Assembly: GCF_017491605.1 (NCBI RefSeq)
Contig: NZ_JAFGYY010000035.1
Coordinates: forward strand, 1 to 39,153
Origin: Pseudomonas sp. 30_B
GTDB taxonomy: Bacteria > Pseudomonadota > Gammaproteobacteria > Pseudomonadales > Pseudomonadaceae
Direction: 5' to 3'
DNA: 39,153 nt
Of this stretch, positions 23,660 through 31,851 are shown in pieces (the first letter of the stretch is position 1; the number at the start of each line of letters is the position of its first letter). A program made the translations under genes and the position numbers. Under the pieces are notes generated by a model. The model was given only the letters and a program-made list of their open reading frames with translations, was not told the DNA's origin and made no database searches.

Positions 23660-25627
23660 TCAATGCACCTCCGCCATTTCGTCACGCTTGGCCAGCGACG
23701 GCTTTTTTGCCGCCACCTCGGTGGCCTCGATGAGGACCTCGGCGACCAGTTCGGCAATGTCCTTGATCTCCGGACGCGGGGCGACCACACCTTCGAGCAT
23801 CGCGGTGCACTGCGGGCAGCCCACGGCCACCAGCTCGGCGCCGGTCTGCTTGATGTCGACCATGCGCATGTCGGGAATCCGCTGCTTGCCGGGGATGTCG
23901 GTGATCGGCGCGCCGCCGCCACCGCCGCAGCAGCGCGAGCGGAAGCCGGAGCGTTCCATTTCCTTGACCTCGATGCCGATGGCCTTGAGCACGTTGCGCG
24001 GCGCTTCGTACTCGCCGTTGTAGCGGCCGAGGTAGCACGGGTCGTGGTAGGTCACGCTGTCGGCCTTGCTTTGGCCGAGGTTCAGCGCGCCCTTCTGCAC
24101 CAGTTCGTCGATGAAGGTGGTGTGGTGCAGTACCTGGTAGTTGCCGCCAAGGGCGCCGTACTCGTTCTTCAGCACGTGGAAGCTGTGCGGGTCGCAGCTG
24201 ACGATGCGCTTGAAGCGGTACTTGGACAGCGTAGCGATGTTGCGCTTGGCCAGGGTCTGGAAGGTGGCCTCGTCGCCCAGGCGGCGAGCCACGTCACCGC
24301 TGTCGCGTTCTTCCAGGCCGAGCACGGCGAAGTCGACGTTGGCGGCTTTCAGGATCTTCACGAAGGACCGCAGAGTGCGCTGGTTGCGCATGTCGAAGGC
24401 ACCGTCGCCGACCCAGAACAGCACGTCGGCCTGCTGCTTGTCGCTCATCAGCGGCAGGTTCAGGTCCGCCGCCCAGTTCAGGCGACCGCCGGGAGCGAAG
24501 CCGCCAGGGTTGTCGGTGGCGATCAGGTTTTCCAGCACCTCGGCGCCCTTGTTCGGGGTCGCGCCCTTTTCCAGGGTGAGATGGCGGCGCATGTCGACGA
24601 TGGCGTCGACGTGCTCGATCATCATCGGGCACTCCTCGACGCAGGCACGGCAGGTGGTGCAGGACCACAGGGTCTCGGCGTCCACCAGGGCCTTGCCGTC
24701 CAGCGCGACGATCGGCTGGTGCGGGCCGCCACTGTGCTCGCCCAGCGGTTTGCCCGGATACGGGCTGCCGGCGAAGTTGGCGTCGTTACCACCGGCCAGG
24801 CCGATGACCATGTCCTGGATCAGCTTCTTCGGGTTCAGCGGCTGGCCGGCGGCGAAGGCCGGGCACATGGCCTCGCACTTGCCGCACTGCACGCAGGCGT
24901 CGAAGCCGAGCAGCTGGTTCCAGGTGAAGTCGGTGGGCTTTTCCACGCCCAGCGGCGCCATGGGGTCGGCCAGGTCCAGCGGCTTCAGGCCGGTGGAACG
25001 ACCGCCACCGAAGCGCTCGGCGCGGCGGTGCCAGGCCAGGTGCAGGGCGCCGGCGAAGGCGTGCTTCATCGGGCCGCCCCAGGTCATGCCGAAGAACAGC
25101 TCGGACACGCCCCAGGCCACGCCGACGGCGAGGATGGCAGCGAGGAACCAGCCGCCGAAGCCTTCCGGCAGGATGCCGGCCACCGGCAGGGTGGCGATGA
25201 AGAAGCTCGCCGAGAACATCAGCAGGCTTTTCGGCAGGCGCATCCACGGGCCTTTCGACAGGCGCGACGGCGGGTCGAGGCGGCGCTTGGCGACGAACAG
25301 CGCGCCACAGAACATCAGCGCGGTGGCGGCCAGCAGGGCGAAGCCAAGGATGCGGCTGTGCAGGCCGAAGCCGTGCACCAGGATGGCCAGCAGCGCGGCG
25401 GCGACGAAGCCGCCAGCGGTGGCCACGTGGGTCTTGGACATGTACTTGTCGCGCTCGACCACATGGTGCAGGTCCACCAGGTAGCGGCGCGGCATTTTCA
25501 GCAGGCCGCCGATCCAGTCGACCTGGGCGGGCCGGCCACGGCGCCACATCGCGAAGCGCTTCACGGCGCCCAGCACGGCAAGGCCGAGGGCGCTGAAGAG
25601 CAGGATGGGGAGGATGATGTTGAGCAT
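23660..25627 (-). CDS. dgcB: Dimethylglycine catabolism iron-sulfur membrane protein DgcB
   Basis: A 655-residue membrane-bound oxidoreductase subunit. N-terminal membrane segments (residues 1-25 and several between about 70 and 190), then two 4Fe-4S ferredoxin motifs, Cys245/248/251/255 and Cys323/326/329/333, then two cysteine-rich CCG domains of heterodisulfide-reductase type (PCYLGRYN and RSRCCGGGGGAP near residue 563, VGCPQC near the C-terminus). It probably relays electrons from DgcA to the ETF or quinone pool. Follows dgcA in the operon with a repeat in the 170-bp gap; the start is preceded by AGGGAGACCAGAA. Confidence 0.94.
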   Translation of the reverse strand: MLNIILPILLFSALGLAVLGAVKRFAMWRRGRPAQVDWIGGLLKMPRRYLVDLHHVVERDKYMSKTHVATAGGFVAAALLAILVHGFGLHSRILGFALLAATALMFCGALFVAKRRLDPPSRLSKGPWMRLPKSLLMFSASFFIATLPVAGILPEGFGGWFLAAILAVGVAWGVSELFFGMTWGGPMKHAFAGALHLAWHRRAERFGGGRSTGLKPLDLADPMAPLGVEKPTDFTWNQLLGFDACVQCGKCEAMCPAFAAGQPLNPKKLIQDMVIGLAGGNDANFAGSPYPGKPLGEHSGGPHQPIVALDGKALVDAETLWSCTTCRACVEECPMMIEHVDAIVDMRRHLTLEKGATPNKGAEVLENLIATDNPGGFAPGGRLNWAADLNLPLMSDKQQADVLFWVGDGAFDMRNQRTLRSFVKILKAANVDFAVLGLEERDSGDVARRLGDEATFQTLAKRNIATLSKYRFKRIVSCDPHSFHVLKNEYGALGGNYQVLHHTTFIDELVQKGALNLGQSKADSVTYHDPCYLGRYNGEYEAPRNVLKAIGIEVKEMERSGFRSRCCGGGGGAPITDIPGKQRIPDMRMVDIKQTGAELVAVGCPQCTAMLEGVVAPRPEIKDIAELVAEVLIEATEVAAKKPSLAKRDEMAEVH

Positions 25628-25723
25628 TTCTGGTCTCCCTACGGGACCTCAAGCGGCAACGGACGAGCCCCCTCGGGGAGTGGATGAGAGTGTCACCGGC
25701 CACGCCTCGGCGCCGCCCGCTCC

Positions 25724-25761
25724 ACCCTCACCCCCCGCCCTCTCCCGCCAGCGGGAGAGGG
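25724..25761. repeat. CCCTCACCCC...GGGAGAGGG repeat between dgcA and dgcB
   Basis: A CCCTCTCCC / GGGAGAGGG hairpin with a CCCTCACC end, same family as 20331 and 22201. Confidence 0.8.
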
Positions 25762-25797
25762 AGCCGTCCGTGCCAGCCGGACATCACGAGGCGTGTC

Positions 25798-27858
25798 TTA
25801 GAAGTCCTTGCACAGACGCAGTGCGTCATAGATCGCGGCGTGGGTGTTGCGCTGGGCCACGCAGTCGCCGATGCGGAACAGCAGGTAGCCGTCACCCGGT
25901 TCGGACAGGCACGGCTGCGGCTTGATCGCGAACAGCGCCTCGACGTCGATCTGGCCCTTGTTGCGCGAGCCCTGCTTGAGCGCGTAGTACAGGCTCTCGT
26001 CCGGGCGCACGCCGTTCTCCACGACGATCTGGTCGACCACCCGCTCTTCTTTGGCGCCGGTGTATTCGTTTTCCAGCACCGCCACCAGCTTGTCGCCCTC
26101 GCGGTAGACCTTCTCCAGCATCAGGTCCCCGGTCATGATCACTTCCTTGGGGTACATGCTGCGGTAGTAGGTCGGGAAGGTGGTGCCGCCGATGGCCACG
26201 CCCGGCTTGATGTCGTCGGTGACGATCTCGACCTGGGCGCCCTTGTCGGCGAGGAAGTCGGCGACCGACATGCCGCTGAACTCGCAGATGGTGTCGTAGA
26301 CCAGCACGTTCTTGCCCGGCGCGACCTTGCCGTCGAGGATGTCCCAGCTGCTGACCACCAGCCCTTCGGCGGCGCCCCAGTGCTCGTTCTGTTCCAGGAA
26401 CGGATGGCCGCCGTTGGCCAGCACCACCACGTCGGGGCGCAGGTCCAGGATGGTGTCGGCGTCCGCGCCGGTGCCCAGGCGCAGGTCGACGTTCAGGCGT
26501 GCCAGCTCCAGCTGGTACCAGCGGGTGATACCGGCGATCTGGTCGCGCTGCGGGGCTTTCGAGGCGGTGGTGATCTGTCCGCCCAGTTGGTCCTTCTTCT
26601 CGAACAGGGTCACGTCGTGGCCACGTTCGGCGGCGACGCGCGCCGCTTCCATGCCGGCCGGGCCACCACCGACGACGACGACCTTGCGCTTCACGCCGGT
26701 GGTCTTCTCGATGATGTGCGGTACGCCCATGTATTCACGGGAAGTCGCGGCGTTCTGGATGCAGAGCACGTCCAGGCCCTGGTACTGGCGGTCGATGCAG
26801 TAGTTGGCGCCGACGCACTGCTTGATCTGGTCGACCTGGCCCATCTTGATCTTGGCGATCAGGTGCGGGTCGGCGATGTGCGCGCGGGTCATGCCGACCA
26901 TGTCCACGTAGCCGCCTTCGAGGATGCGGGTGGCCTGGTTCGGGTCCTTGATGTTCTGCGCGTGCAGCACCGGTACGTTGACCACTTCCTTGATGCCGGC
27001 CGCCAGGTGCAGGAAGGGCTCCGGCGGGTAGGTCATGTTCGGAATGACGTTGGCCAGGGTGTTGTGGGTGTCGCAACCCGAGCCGACCACGCCGATGAAG
27101 TCGATCATGCCGGTGTCGCTGTAGTACTTGGCGATCTGCTTCATGTCGTCATGGGTCAGACCGTCCGGGTGGAACTCGTCGCCGCAGATACGCATGCCGA
27201 CGCAGAAGTCGTCGCCGACTTCCTTGCGCACGGCCTTGAGCACTTCCAGGCCGAACTTCATGCGGCCTTCGAAGGTGCCGCCCCACTCGTCGGTACGCTT
27301 GTTGACGCGCGGGCTCCAGAACTGGTCGATCATGTGCTGGTGCACGGCGGACAGCTCGACGCCGTCCAGGCCGCCTTCCTTCGCCCGGCGTGCCGCCTGG
27401 GCGTAGTTGCCGATCACGCGCCAGATCTCTTCCGGCTCGATGGTCTTGCAGGTGGCGCGGTGCACGGGCTCACGGATGCCCGACGGCGACATCAGGGTCG
27501 GCCAGTTGAAGCCGTCCCAGCGCGAGCGGCGGCCCATGTGGGTAATCTGGATCATGATCTTGGCCCCATGCTTGTGCATGGCGTCGGCCAGGTTCTGGAA
27601 GTGCGGGATGATGCGGTCGGTGGACAGGTTCACCGAGCTCCACCACTCCTGCGGGCTGTCGATGGCAACCACGGAGGAACCGCCGCAGATGGCCAGGCCG
27701 ATGCCGCCCTTGGCCTTCTCCTCGTAGTACTTCACGTAGCGCTCGGTGGTCATCCCGCCGTCGGTGGCGTAGACCTCGGCGTGGGCGGTGGAGAGTACGC
27801 GGTTGCGGATGGTCAGCTTGCCGATCTGGATCGGCTGGAACATTGCCTCGAAAGCCAT
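25798..27858 (-). CDS. dgcA: Dimethylglycine demethylase subunit DgcA (OYE/TMADH-type flavoenzyme)
   Basis: A 686-residue flavoenzyme that removes a methyl group from dimethylglycine to give sarcosine. An N-terminal FMN-binding TIM barrel of the Old Yellow Enzyme type (residues 1 to about 340; HMGRRSRWDGFNWP, ELSAVHQHMIDQF) is followed by the cluster-binding region and a C-terminal dinucleotide-binding domain (VVVVGGGPAGMEAARVAAERGH, about residues 393-414), as in trimethylamine dehydrogenase. The cluster motif reads C348-VG-A351-NY-C354-x11-C366: the second of the four expected cysteines is Ala. Third gene in the operon. Confidence 0.94.
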   Translation of the reverse strand: MAFEAMFQPIQIGKLTIRNRVLSTAHAEVYATDGGMTTERYVKYYEEKAKGGIGLAICGGSSVVAIDSPQEWWSSVNLSTDRIIPHFQNLADAMHKHGAKIMIQITHMGRRSRWDGFNWPTLMSPSGIREPVHRATCKTIEPEEIWRVIGNYAQAARRAKEGGLDGVELSAVHQHMIDQFWSPRVNKRTDEWGGTFEGRMKFGLEVLKAVRKEVGDDFCVGMRICGDEFHPDGLTHDDMKQIAKYYSDTGMIDFIGVVGSGCDTHNTLANVIPNMTYPPEPFLHLAAGIKEVVNVPVLHAQNIKDPNQATRILEGGYVDMVGMTRAHIADPHLIAKIKMGQVDQIKQCVGANYCIDRQYQGLDVLCIQNAATSREYMGVPHIIEKTTGVKRKVVVVGGGPAGMEAARVAAERGHDVTLFEKKDQLGGQITTASKAPQRDQIAGITRWYQLELARLNVDLRLGTGADADTILDLRPDVVVLANGGHPFLEQNEHWGAAEGLVVSSWDILDGKVAPGKNVLVYDTICEFSGMSVADFLADKGAQVEIVTDDIKPGVAIGGTTFPTYYRSMYPKEVIMTGDLMLEKVYREGDKLVAVLENEYTGAKEERVVDQIVVENGVRPDESLYYALKQGSRNKGQIDVEALFAIKPQPCLSEPGDGYLLFRIGDCVAQRNTHAAIYDALRLCKDF

Positions 27859-27898
27859 TGCGGCATCCTCACGGAATCAGAGGTTTCTTGTTGTGGTG

Positions 27899-27916
27899 GC
27901 GGCCCGTTCGGGCCGC
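27899..27916. repeat. GC-rich hairpin between the DUF5943 gene and dgcA
   Basis: A perfect 8-bp stem GCGGCCCG / CGGGCCGC with a 2-nt loop at the only operon junction that lacks a REP-type element. Confidence 0.7.
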
Positions 27917-27944
27917 TTCGGCCGGTTCTTGTCAGCGGGCGGGA

Positions 27945-28475
27945 TCAGAGCGGCTTGACGACGAACAGACCGTCGTCATGACCTTCCTCGGAGCCGCTGT
28001 AGACCTGCTCGGCGACGGTGCGGAGCTTGCTGCCGCGCGCCTGGAGGATCTGGTCCATGGCACCGGCGAACCAGCCGGTGAACATGTAGTCGACCTTGCG
28101 ATTGACCTTGCCGTACACGTAGACGAAGGCGGAGTGCTTCAGGCGAACCTCGGCAGTGCCCTTGTCCAGGTCGATGCTCTCGATCTGGAACAGGCCCCAG
28201 CCGCGCTGGGACAGGCGCTTCATGTAGTGCTCGAAGACGGCGACGCCTTCCAGGCCATGGCACTCGGCTTCCTTCTCGCACCAGTGCCAGGCGGACTTGT
28301 AGCCGGCCTTGTAGAGGATTTCGGCATAGCGCTCGGCGCCCAGCTCTTCCTCGATGCCCATGTGGTTGTTGACGAAGAAGTGACGCGGCACATAGAGCAT
28401 CGGCAGGGCGTCGGTAGTCCAGACGCCGGTTTCGCTGTCGACTTCGATGGGCAGTTCGGGGGCGTGTTTGGCCAT
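27945..28475 (-). CDS. DUF5943-type protein of the dimethylglycine operon
   Basis: A 176-residue soluble protein beginning MAKHAPELPIEVDSETGVW. Features: YVPRHFFVNNHMGIEEELG, GYKSAWHWCEKEAECHGL (a helical region with His and Cys that recalls the 4-vinyl-reductase/V4R small-ligand fold) and RKVDYMFTGWFAGAMDQILQARG. No signal peptide or TM segment. It has a CGGAGCTCTACC ribosome site, and the in-frame extension upstream reads repeat DNA. A homologue precedes dgcA in P. aeruginosa. Its role in demethylation is unknown; binding of a one-carbon product or intermediate is only a guess. Confidence 0.8.
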   Translation of the reverse strand: MAKHAPELPIEVDSETGVWTTDALPMLYVPRHFFVNNHMGIEEELGAERYAEILYKAGYKSAWHWCEKEAECHGLEGVAVFEHYMKRLSQRGWGLFQIESIDLDKGTAEVRLKHSAFVYVYGKVNRKVDYMFTGWFAGAMDQILQARGSKLRTVAEQVYSGSEEGHDDGLFVVKPL

Positions 28476-28501
28476 GGTGGTAGAGCTCCGATTCTTTTGG
28501 C

Positions 28502-28592
28502 TCCCTCTCCCTTGGGGAGAGGGTTGGGGTGAGGGGTATGACGGGTGAGCGCAGCAGCCCTCACCCCGGCCCTCTCCCAAAGGGAGAGGGGG
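28502..28592. repeat. Paired CCCTCTCCC elements between the M19-like gene and the DUF5943 gene
   Basis: Two inverted copies (CCCTCTCCCTTGGGGAGAGG then CCCTCACCCCGGCCCTCTCC), each able to form a hairpin; a longer-range pairing is also possible. Confidence 0.85.
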
Positions 28593-28600
28593 AAAGCGAC

Positions 28601-29578
28601 TTACTCGCCCCAGACGTCGGCGAGAATACGAACCCAGTTCTCGCCCATGACCTTGCGCACCACGCGCTCAGGCATGCCGCGCTTGAGCAGGGTCTCGGTG
28701 AGGTTGGGGAACTCGCCCACGGTGCGGATGCCCAGCGGGTTGACGATCTTGCCGAAGCTGGTCAGGCGGCGGGCGTAACCCTTGTCGTGGGTCAGCCACT
28801 CGAAGAAGTCCTGGCCGTGGCCCTGGGTGAAGTCGGTGCCGATGCCGATGGCGTCTTCGCCGACGATGTTCATCACGTACTCGATGGCCTCGGCGTAGTC
28901 GTCGATGGTCGAGTCGATGCCCTTGGCGAGGAAGGGCGCGAACATGGTCACGCCGACGAAGCCGCCGTGGTCGGCGATGAACTTCAGTTCCTCGTCGGAC
29001 TTGTTGCGCGGGTGCTCTTTGAGGCCCGACGGCAGGCAGTGGGAGTAGCAGACCGGCTTCTTGGATTCGAGGATGACTTCCTCGGAGGTCTTGGAACCGA
29101 CGTGGGACAGGTCGCACATGATGCCGACGCGGTTCATCTCCGCGACGATCTCGCGACCGAAGCCGGAGAGGCCGCCGTCGCGCTCGTAGCAGCCGGTACC
29201 GACCAGGTTCTGGGTGTTGTAGCACATCTGCACGATGCCCACGCCCAGCTGCTTGAACACCTCGACGTAGCCGATCTGGTCCTCGAACGCATGGGCGTTC
29301 TGGAAGCCGAAGAGGATGCCGGTCTTGCCCTGTTCCTTGGCCTTGCGGATGTCGGCGGTGGTGCGCACCGGGATCACCAGGTCGCTGTTCTCGCGGATCA
29401 GCTTGTTGCTCGCGGCGATGTTGTTCACCGTGGCCTGGAAGCCTTCCCACACCGAGACGGTGCAGTTGGCAGCGGTCAGGCCGCCCTTGCGCATGTCTTC
29501 GAACAGCTCGCGGTTCCACTTGGCGATGATCAGGCCATCGATGACGATGCTGTCGGCGTGAATTTCGGCTGGGCTCAT
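28601..29578 (-). CDS. M19 (renal-dipeptidase-like) amidohydrolase, first gene of the dgc operon
   Basis: A 325-residue protein of the membrane dipeptidase (peptidase M19) family. MCDLSHVGSKTSEEV and PVCYSHCLPSGLKEHPRN give the two later metal-binding histidines, and IGIGTDFTQGH gives the C-terminal Asp. The first metal motif is unusual: canonical DGHND reads DGLIIAKW (about residues 14-21), so the H-x-D ligands are missing, and the bridging-Glu segment reads NAHAFED. No signal peptide. It begins the dgc operon and is about 140 bp from a candidate activator site. It is probably not a simple dipeptidase. Confidence 0.85.
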   Translation of the reverse strand: MSPAEIHADSIVIDGLIIAKWNRELFEDMRKGGLTAANCTVSVWEGFQATVNNIAASNKLIRENSDLVIPVRTTADIRKAKEQGKTGILFGFQNAHAFEDQIGYVEVFKQLGVGIVQMCYNTQNLVGTGCYERDGGLSGFGREIVAEMNRVGIMCDLSHVGSKTSEEVILESKKPVCYSHCLPSGLKEHPRNKSDEELKFIADHGGFVGVTMFAPFLAKGIDSTIDDYAEAIEYVMNIVGEDAIGIGTDFTQGHGQDFFEWLTHDKGYARRLTSFGKIVNPLGIRTVGEFPNLTETLLKRGMPERVVRKVMGENWVRILADVWGE

Positions 29579-29708
29579 CTTGGTGTCTCTCTAGTCAGGC
29601 AAGGCTTGTCAGGCTTGGTACGCCGGGACTTGTGCCGACGCTTTGAGGCAGGATATCCCTGGCACCGGAGGGGACCCGGTTCGAAAACGACCAGGGTCGT
29701 ACCGAAAG

Positions 29709-29733
29709 CGTCAACCTGGCGACATGGGCGACA
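29709..29733 (-). promoter_or_regulatory. Candidate GbdR/AraC-type activator site and -35 of the dgc operon
   Basis: On the minus strand TGTCGC is repeated directly at 29728-29733 and 29719-29724 (9-bp period), followed after 4 bp by TTGACG (29709-29714), a good -35. No strong -10 follows, as expected for an activator-dependent promoter. GbdR is known to activate these genes in P. aeruginosa; the match to its site is an inference. Confidence 0.55.
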
Positions 29734-29801
29734 GCGTTTGCGTCGTATAGGGAAAGGTTGGGGCTGGAGGCGAGGATTCACGGGGAGGCCGGACACTCCT
29801 T

Positions 29802-29948
29802 GCAGGAGCGAGCTTGCTCGCGAACGAGCTTCGGCACGGAATACGGAGGGGGTATTGAGAGTGCCTCTCTCCGAAAGGAAAGGGATAGGGAGATGCGGCG
29901 ATGCCAAGCCCGGAGCGCAGGACGGTTCGCGAGCAAGCTCGCTCCTAC
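29802..29948. repeat. REP pair, CAGGAGCGAGCTTGCTCGC type, upstream of the dgc operon
   Basis: Two inverted REP ends 120 nt apart, GCAGGAGCGAGCTTGCTCGC at the left and GCGAGCAAGCTCGCTCCTAC at the right, between gbcA and the dgc operon promoter. The sequence between them shows no ORF worth naming. Confidence 0.85.
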
Positions 29949-29995
29949 CAGAAGCCCGCCAGCCGGCTATCAGGGAGTGGAACGGAGCGCTTTAT

Positions 29996-30082
29996 TCAGC
30001 GCTTGCGCCAGCAGGCAAAGATATTCCACGCCACCAGGCCGGTGACGAAGGCGGAGCTGCTATAGAAGAGCATGGCGTCCAC
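29996..30082 (-). CDS. 28-residue membrane micro-protein behind gbcA
   Basis: A short ORF downstream of gbcA on the same strand. From a GTG at 30080-30082 with a perfect GGAGGA six bases upstream (30089-30094) it encodes MDAMLFYSSSAFVTGLVAWN followed by IFACWRKR. Residues 4-24 form one hydrophobic helix with a positively charged C-terminus, as in single-span small membrane proteins. An ATG four codons in (30073) is an alternative start. It lies 54 bp after the gbcA stop, beyond a strong hairpin. No known family is recognised. Confidence 0.55.
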   Translation of the reverse strand: MDAMLFYSSSAFVTGLVAWNIFACWRKR

Positions 30083-30103
30083 GTGGAATCCTCCGAAAAC
30101 GAC

Positions 30104-30124
30104 GGCGCCCCGCAAGGGGGCGCC
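30104..30124 (-). terminator. Hairpin after gbcA (partial terminator or mRNA stabiliser)
   Basis: An 8-bp GC-rich stem GGCGCCCC / GGGGCGCC with a 5-nt loop, followed on the minus strand by GTCGTTTTC. The U tract is weak, so some read-through into the 28-codon ORF is likely. Confidence 0.55.
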
Positions 30125-30135
30125 GGTTGGTGCGG

Positions 30136-31425
30136 TTACTCGCCAGCGACCAGGCGAGCGTGAGCGGACTCCTCGCCCAGGTTGTTGAGCATGCGCTCGC
30201 TGTACCAGTCGAGGAAGTTGATCACGCCGAACTCGTAGGTCTTGGAGTACGGGCCCGGCTGGTAGGCGGTGGAGTTGATGCCACGCTGGTTCTCTTCGGC
30301 CAGGCGGCGGTCCTGGTCGTTGGTGGCGTCCCAGACTTCGCGCAGGCGCGCCACGTCGTAGTCCTCGCCTTCCACCGCGTCCTTGTGCACCAGCCACTTG
30401 GTGGTGACCACCGATTCCTGCGCGCTGATCGGCCACACGGTGAAGACGATCATGTGGTCGCCCATGCAGTGGTTCCAGGCATGCGGCAGGTGCAGGATGC
30501 GCATGGAGCCCAGGTCCGGGTTCTTGATGCGACCCATCAGTTTCTTGCTGCCCGGCTTGCCGTCCATGGTCATGGACACGGTGCCGTCGAGCAGCGGCAT
30601 GCGCACGATGCGGTTGCGCAGGCCGAAGCTGGCGTGGGCGTACGGAATCTTCTCCTCGTCCCAGGCCTTGGTGCAGGCGGCGACCTGATCCTTGAACGCC
30701 TGGCTGGCGCGCGGGTCGGTGACGTCGTCCCACTCCAGCAGGGTTTTCAGCAGCTCCGGGTGCGAACCGTTGCAGTGGTAGCACTCGCGGTTGTTCTCGA
30801 TCACCAGCTTCCAGTTGGCCTTCTCGCGAAGGGTGGTCTGCACGGCGACCTTGGCGTTCTCCATGTCGTACGGCTCCATGTAGTGCTCGAGCGTACGCAG
30901 GAAGTCGTCGATGGCCGGCGGGTTCTCGGCCAGGGAGATGAAGATGTAGCCACCGGCGGTCTTCACGTTCACCGGTTTCAGGCTGTAGTCCTTCATGTCG
31001 AAGTCGGCGCCCATCTCGGTGCCGGCGAACAGCAGGCGGCCGTCCAGCTCGTAGGTCCACTGGTGGTACGGGCAGACCAGCTTGGCGACCTTGCCCTTGT
31101 CGCTGACGCACAGGCGCGAACCACGGTGGCGGCAGACGTTGTGGAAGGCATGGATCTTACCTTCGGCGCCGCGCAGCACGATGATCGGGTTGTCGCCGAT
31201 CTGCAGGGTCAAGAAATTGCCCTTGGCCGGGATCTCGCAGGTCATGCCGGCGATCAGCCACTCCTTGTGGAAGATCTCCTGCATGTCGATCTGGAACAGG
31301 CGCTCGTCGTTATAGAAGGGCTGCGGCAGCGAGAAGCTGTGGTCGCGGGTCTGCAGCATCTCGACGGTGGCCTTGCGGGCCGGTTCCAGCGGATCGCCCA
31401 GACTCAGCTTGGTGGTGACGTCCAT
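30136..31425 (-). CDS. gbcA: Glycine betaine monooxygenase, Rieske oxygenase subunit GbcA
   Basis: A 429-residue Rieske non-heme iron oxygenase that demethylates glycine betaine to dimethylglycine plus formaldehyde, using electrons from GbcB. The 2Fe-2S ligands are Cys98, His100, Cys118 and His121 (CRHRGSRLC, CPYHQW). The mononuclear iron site is in NNRECYHCNGSHPELL with His217 and His222. The start MDVTTKLSLG is chosen from GAGG 8 bases upstream; the 22-codon in-frame extension is dropped. It diverges from gbcB across 426 bp. Confidence 0.95.
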   Translation of the reverse strand: MDVTTKLSLGDPLEPARKATVEMLQTRDHSFSLPQPFYNDERLFQIDMQEIFHKEWLIAGMTCEIPAKGNFLTLQIGDNPIIVLRGAEGKIHAFHNVCRHRGSRLCVSDKGKVAKLVCPYHQWTYELDGRLLFAGTEMGADFDMKDYSLKPVNVKTAGGYIFISLAENPPAIDDFLRTLEHYMEPYDMENAKVAVQTTLREKANWKLVIENNRECYHCNGSHPELLKTLLEWDDVTDPRASQAFKDQVAACTKAWDEEKIPYAHASFGLRNRIVRMPLLDGTVSMTMDGKPGSKKLMGRIKNPDLGSMRILHLPHAWNHCMGDHMIVFTVWPISAQESVVTTKWLVHKDAVEGEDYDVARLREVWDATNDQDRRLAEENQRGINSTAYQPGPYSKTYEFGVINFLDWYSERMLNNLGEESAHARLVAGE

Positions 31426-31851
31426 CGGTAAGTCCTCATGCCGCAGCCCTGGGCTGCCGGCGGAAATTAAGTGGCTGATACGGTGTGCCACGCAGGGCAG
31501 TGGCGACAGGTGTCAGGCGCGCCGAGAGCGCCTTGGCCCATCGTCCTCATACAACCGTGAAGGGTTGCTCGGCTGAGGCTGAGTGTGGGGCCGCGCCCCG
31601 GAATGACCCTTATCCATGGGCGACACGACCGCATCCGTTTCCGACGCGCAGGCCCGCACGCCAGGCGGCAGGTCGCGATAAGCATGCAAATGTCGCTGGC
31701 AGGTAAATGGGCGCGACGGCCCATGTACACAATCGGCTCCATCAGGCATGCCGAAAGGCCCGTGCTTCAGCAGTCGCCCACCGGCGACGCGCACCGGCCC
31801 CGGCGCTGCCCCTACAAGGCCGACGACGGCCCGCGTGCGCGGAGAGACAGC
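31426..31851. promoter_or_regulatory. gbcA-gbcB divergent control region
   Basis: 426 bp without a convincing gene. TGTCGC occurs at 31503-31508 (minus), 31620-31625 (minus) and 31691-31696 (plus), the last with a GGTCGC 20 bp upstream (31671-31676). The first lies about 80 bp from the gbcA start, near a possible -10 (TTAATT). These hexamers match the direct repeat before the dgc operon, so they are candidate GbdR half-sites. Confidence 0.45.

Noticed and set aside
31585..31851. An 89-codon N-terminal extension of gbcB
   Set aside because: It runs through the divergent promoter region and has no reductase features; a good ribosome site precedes 31852.
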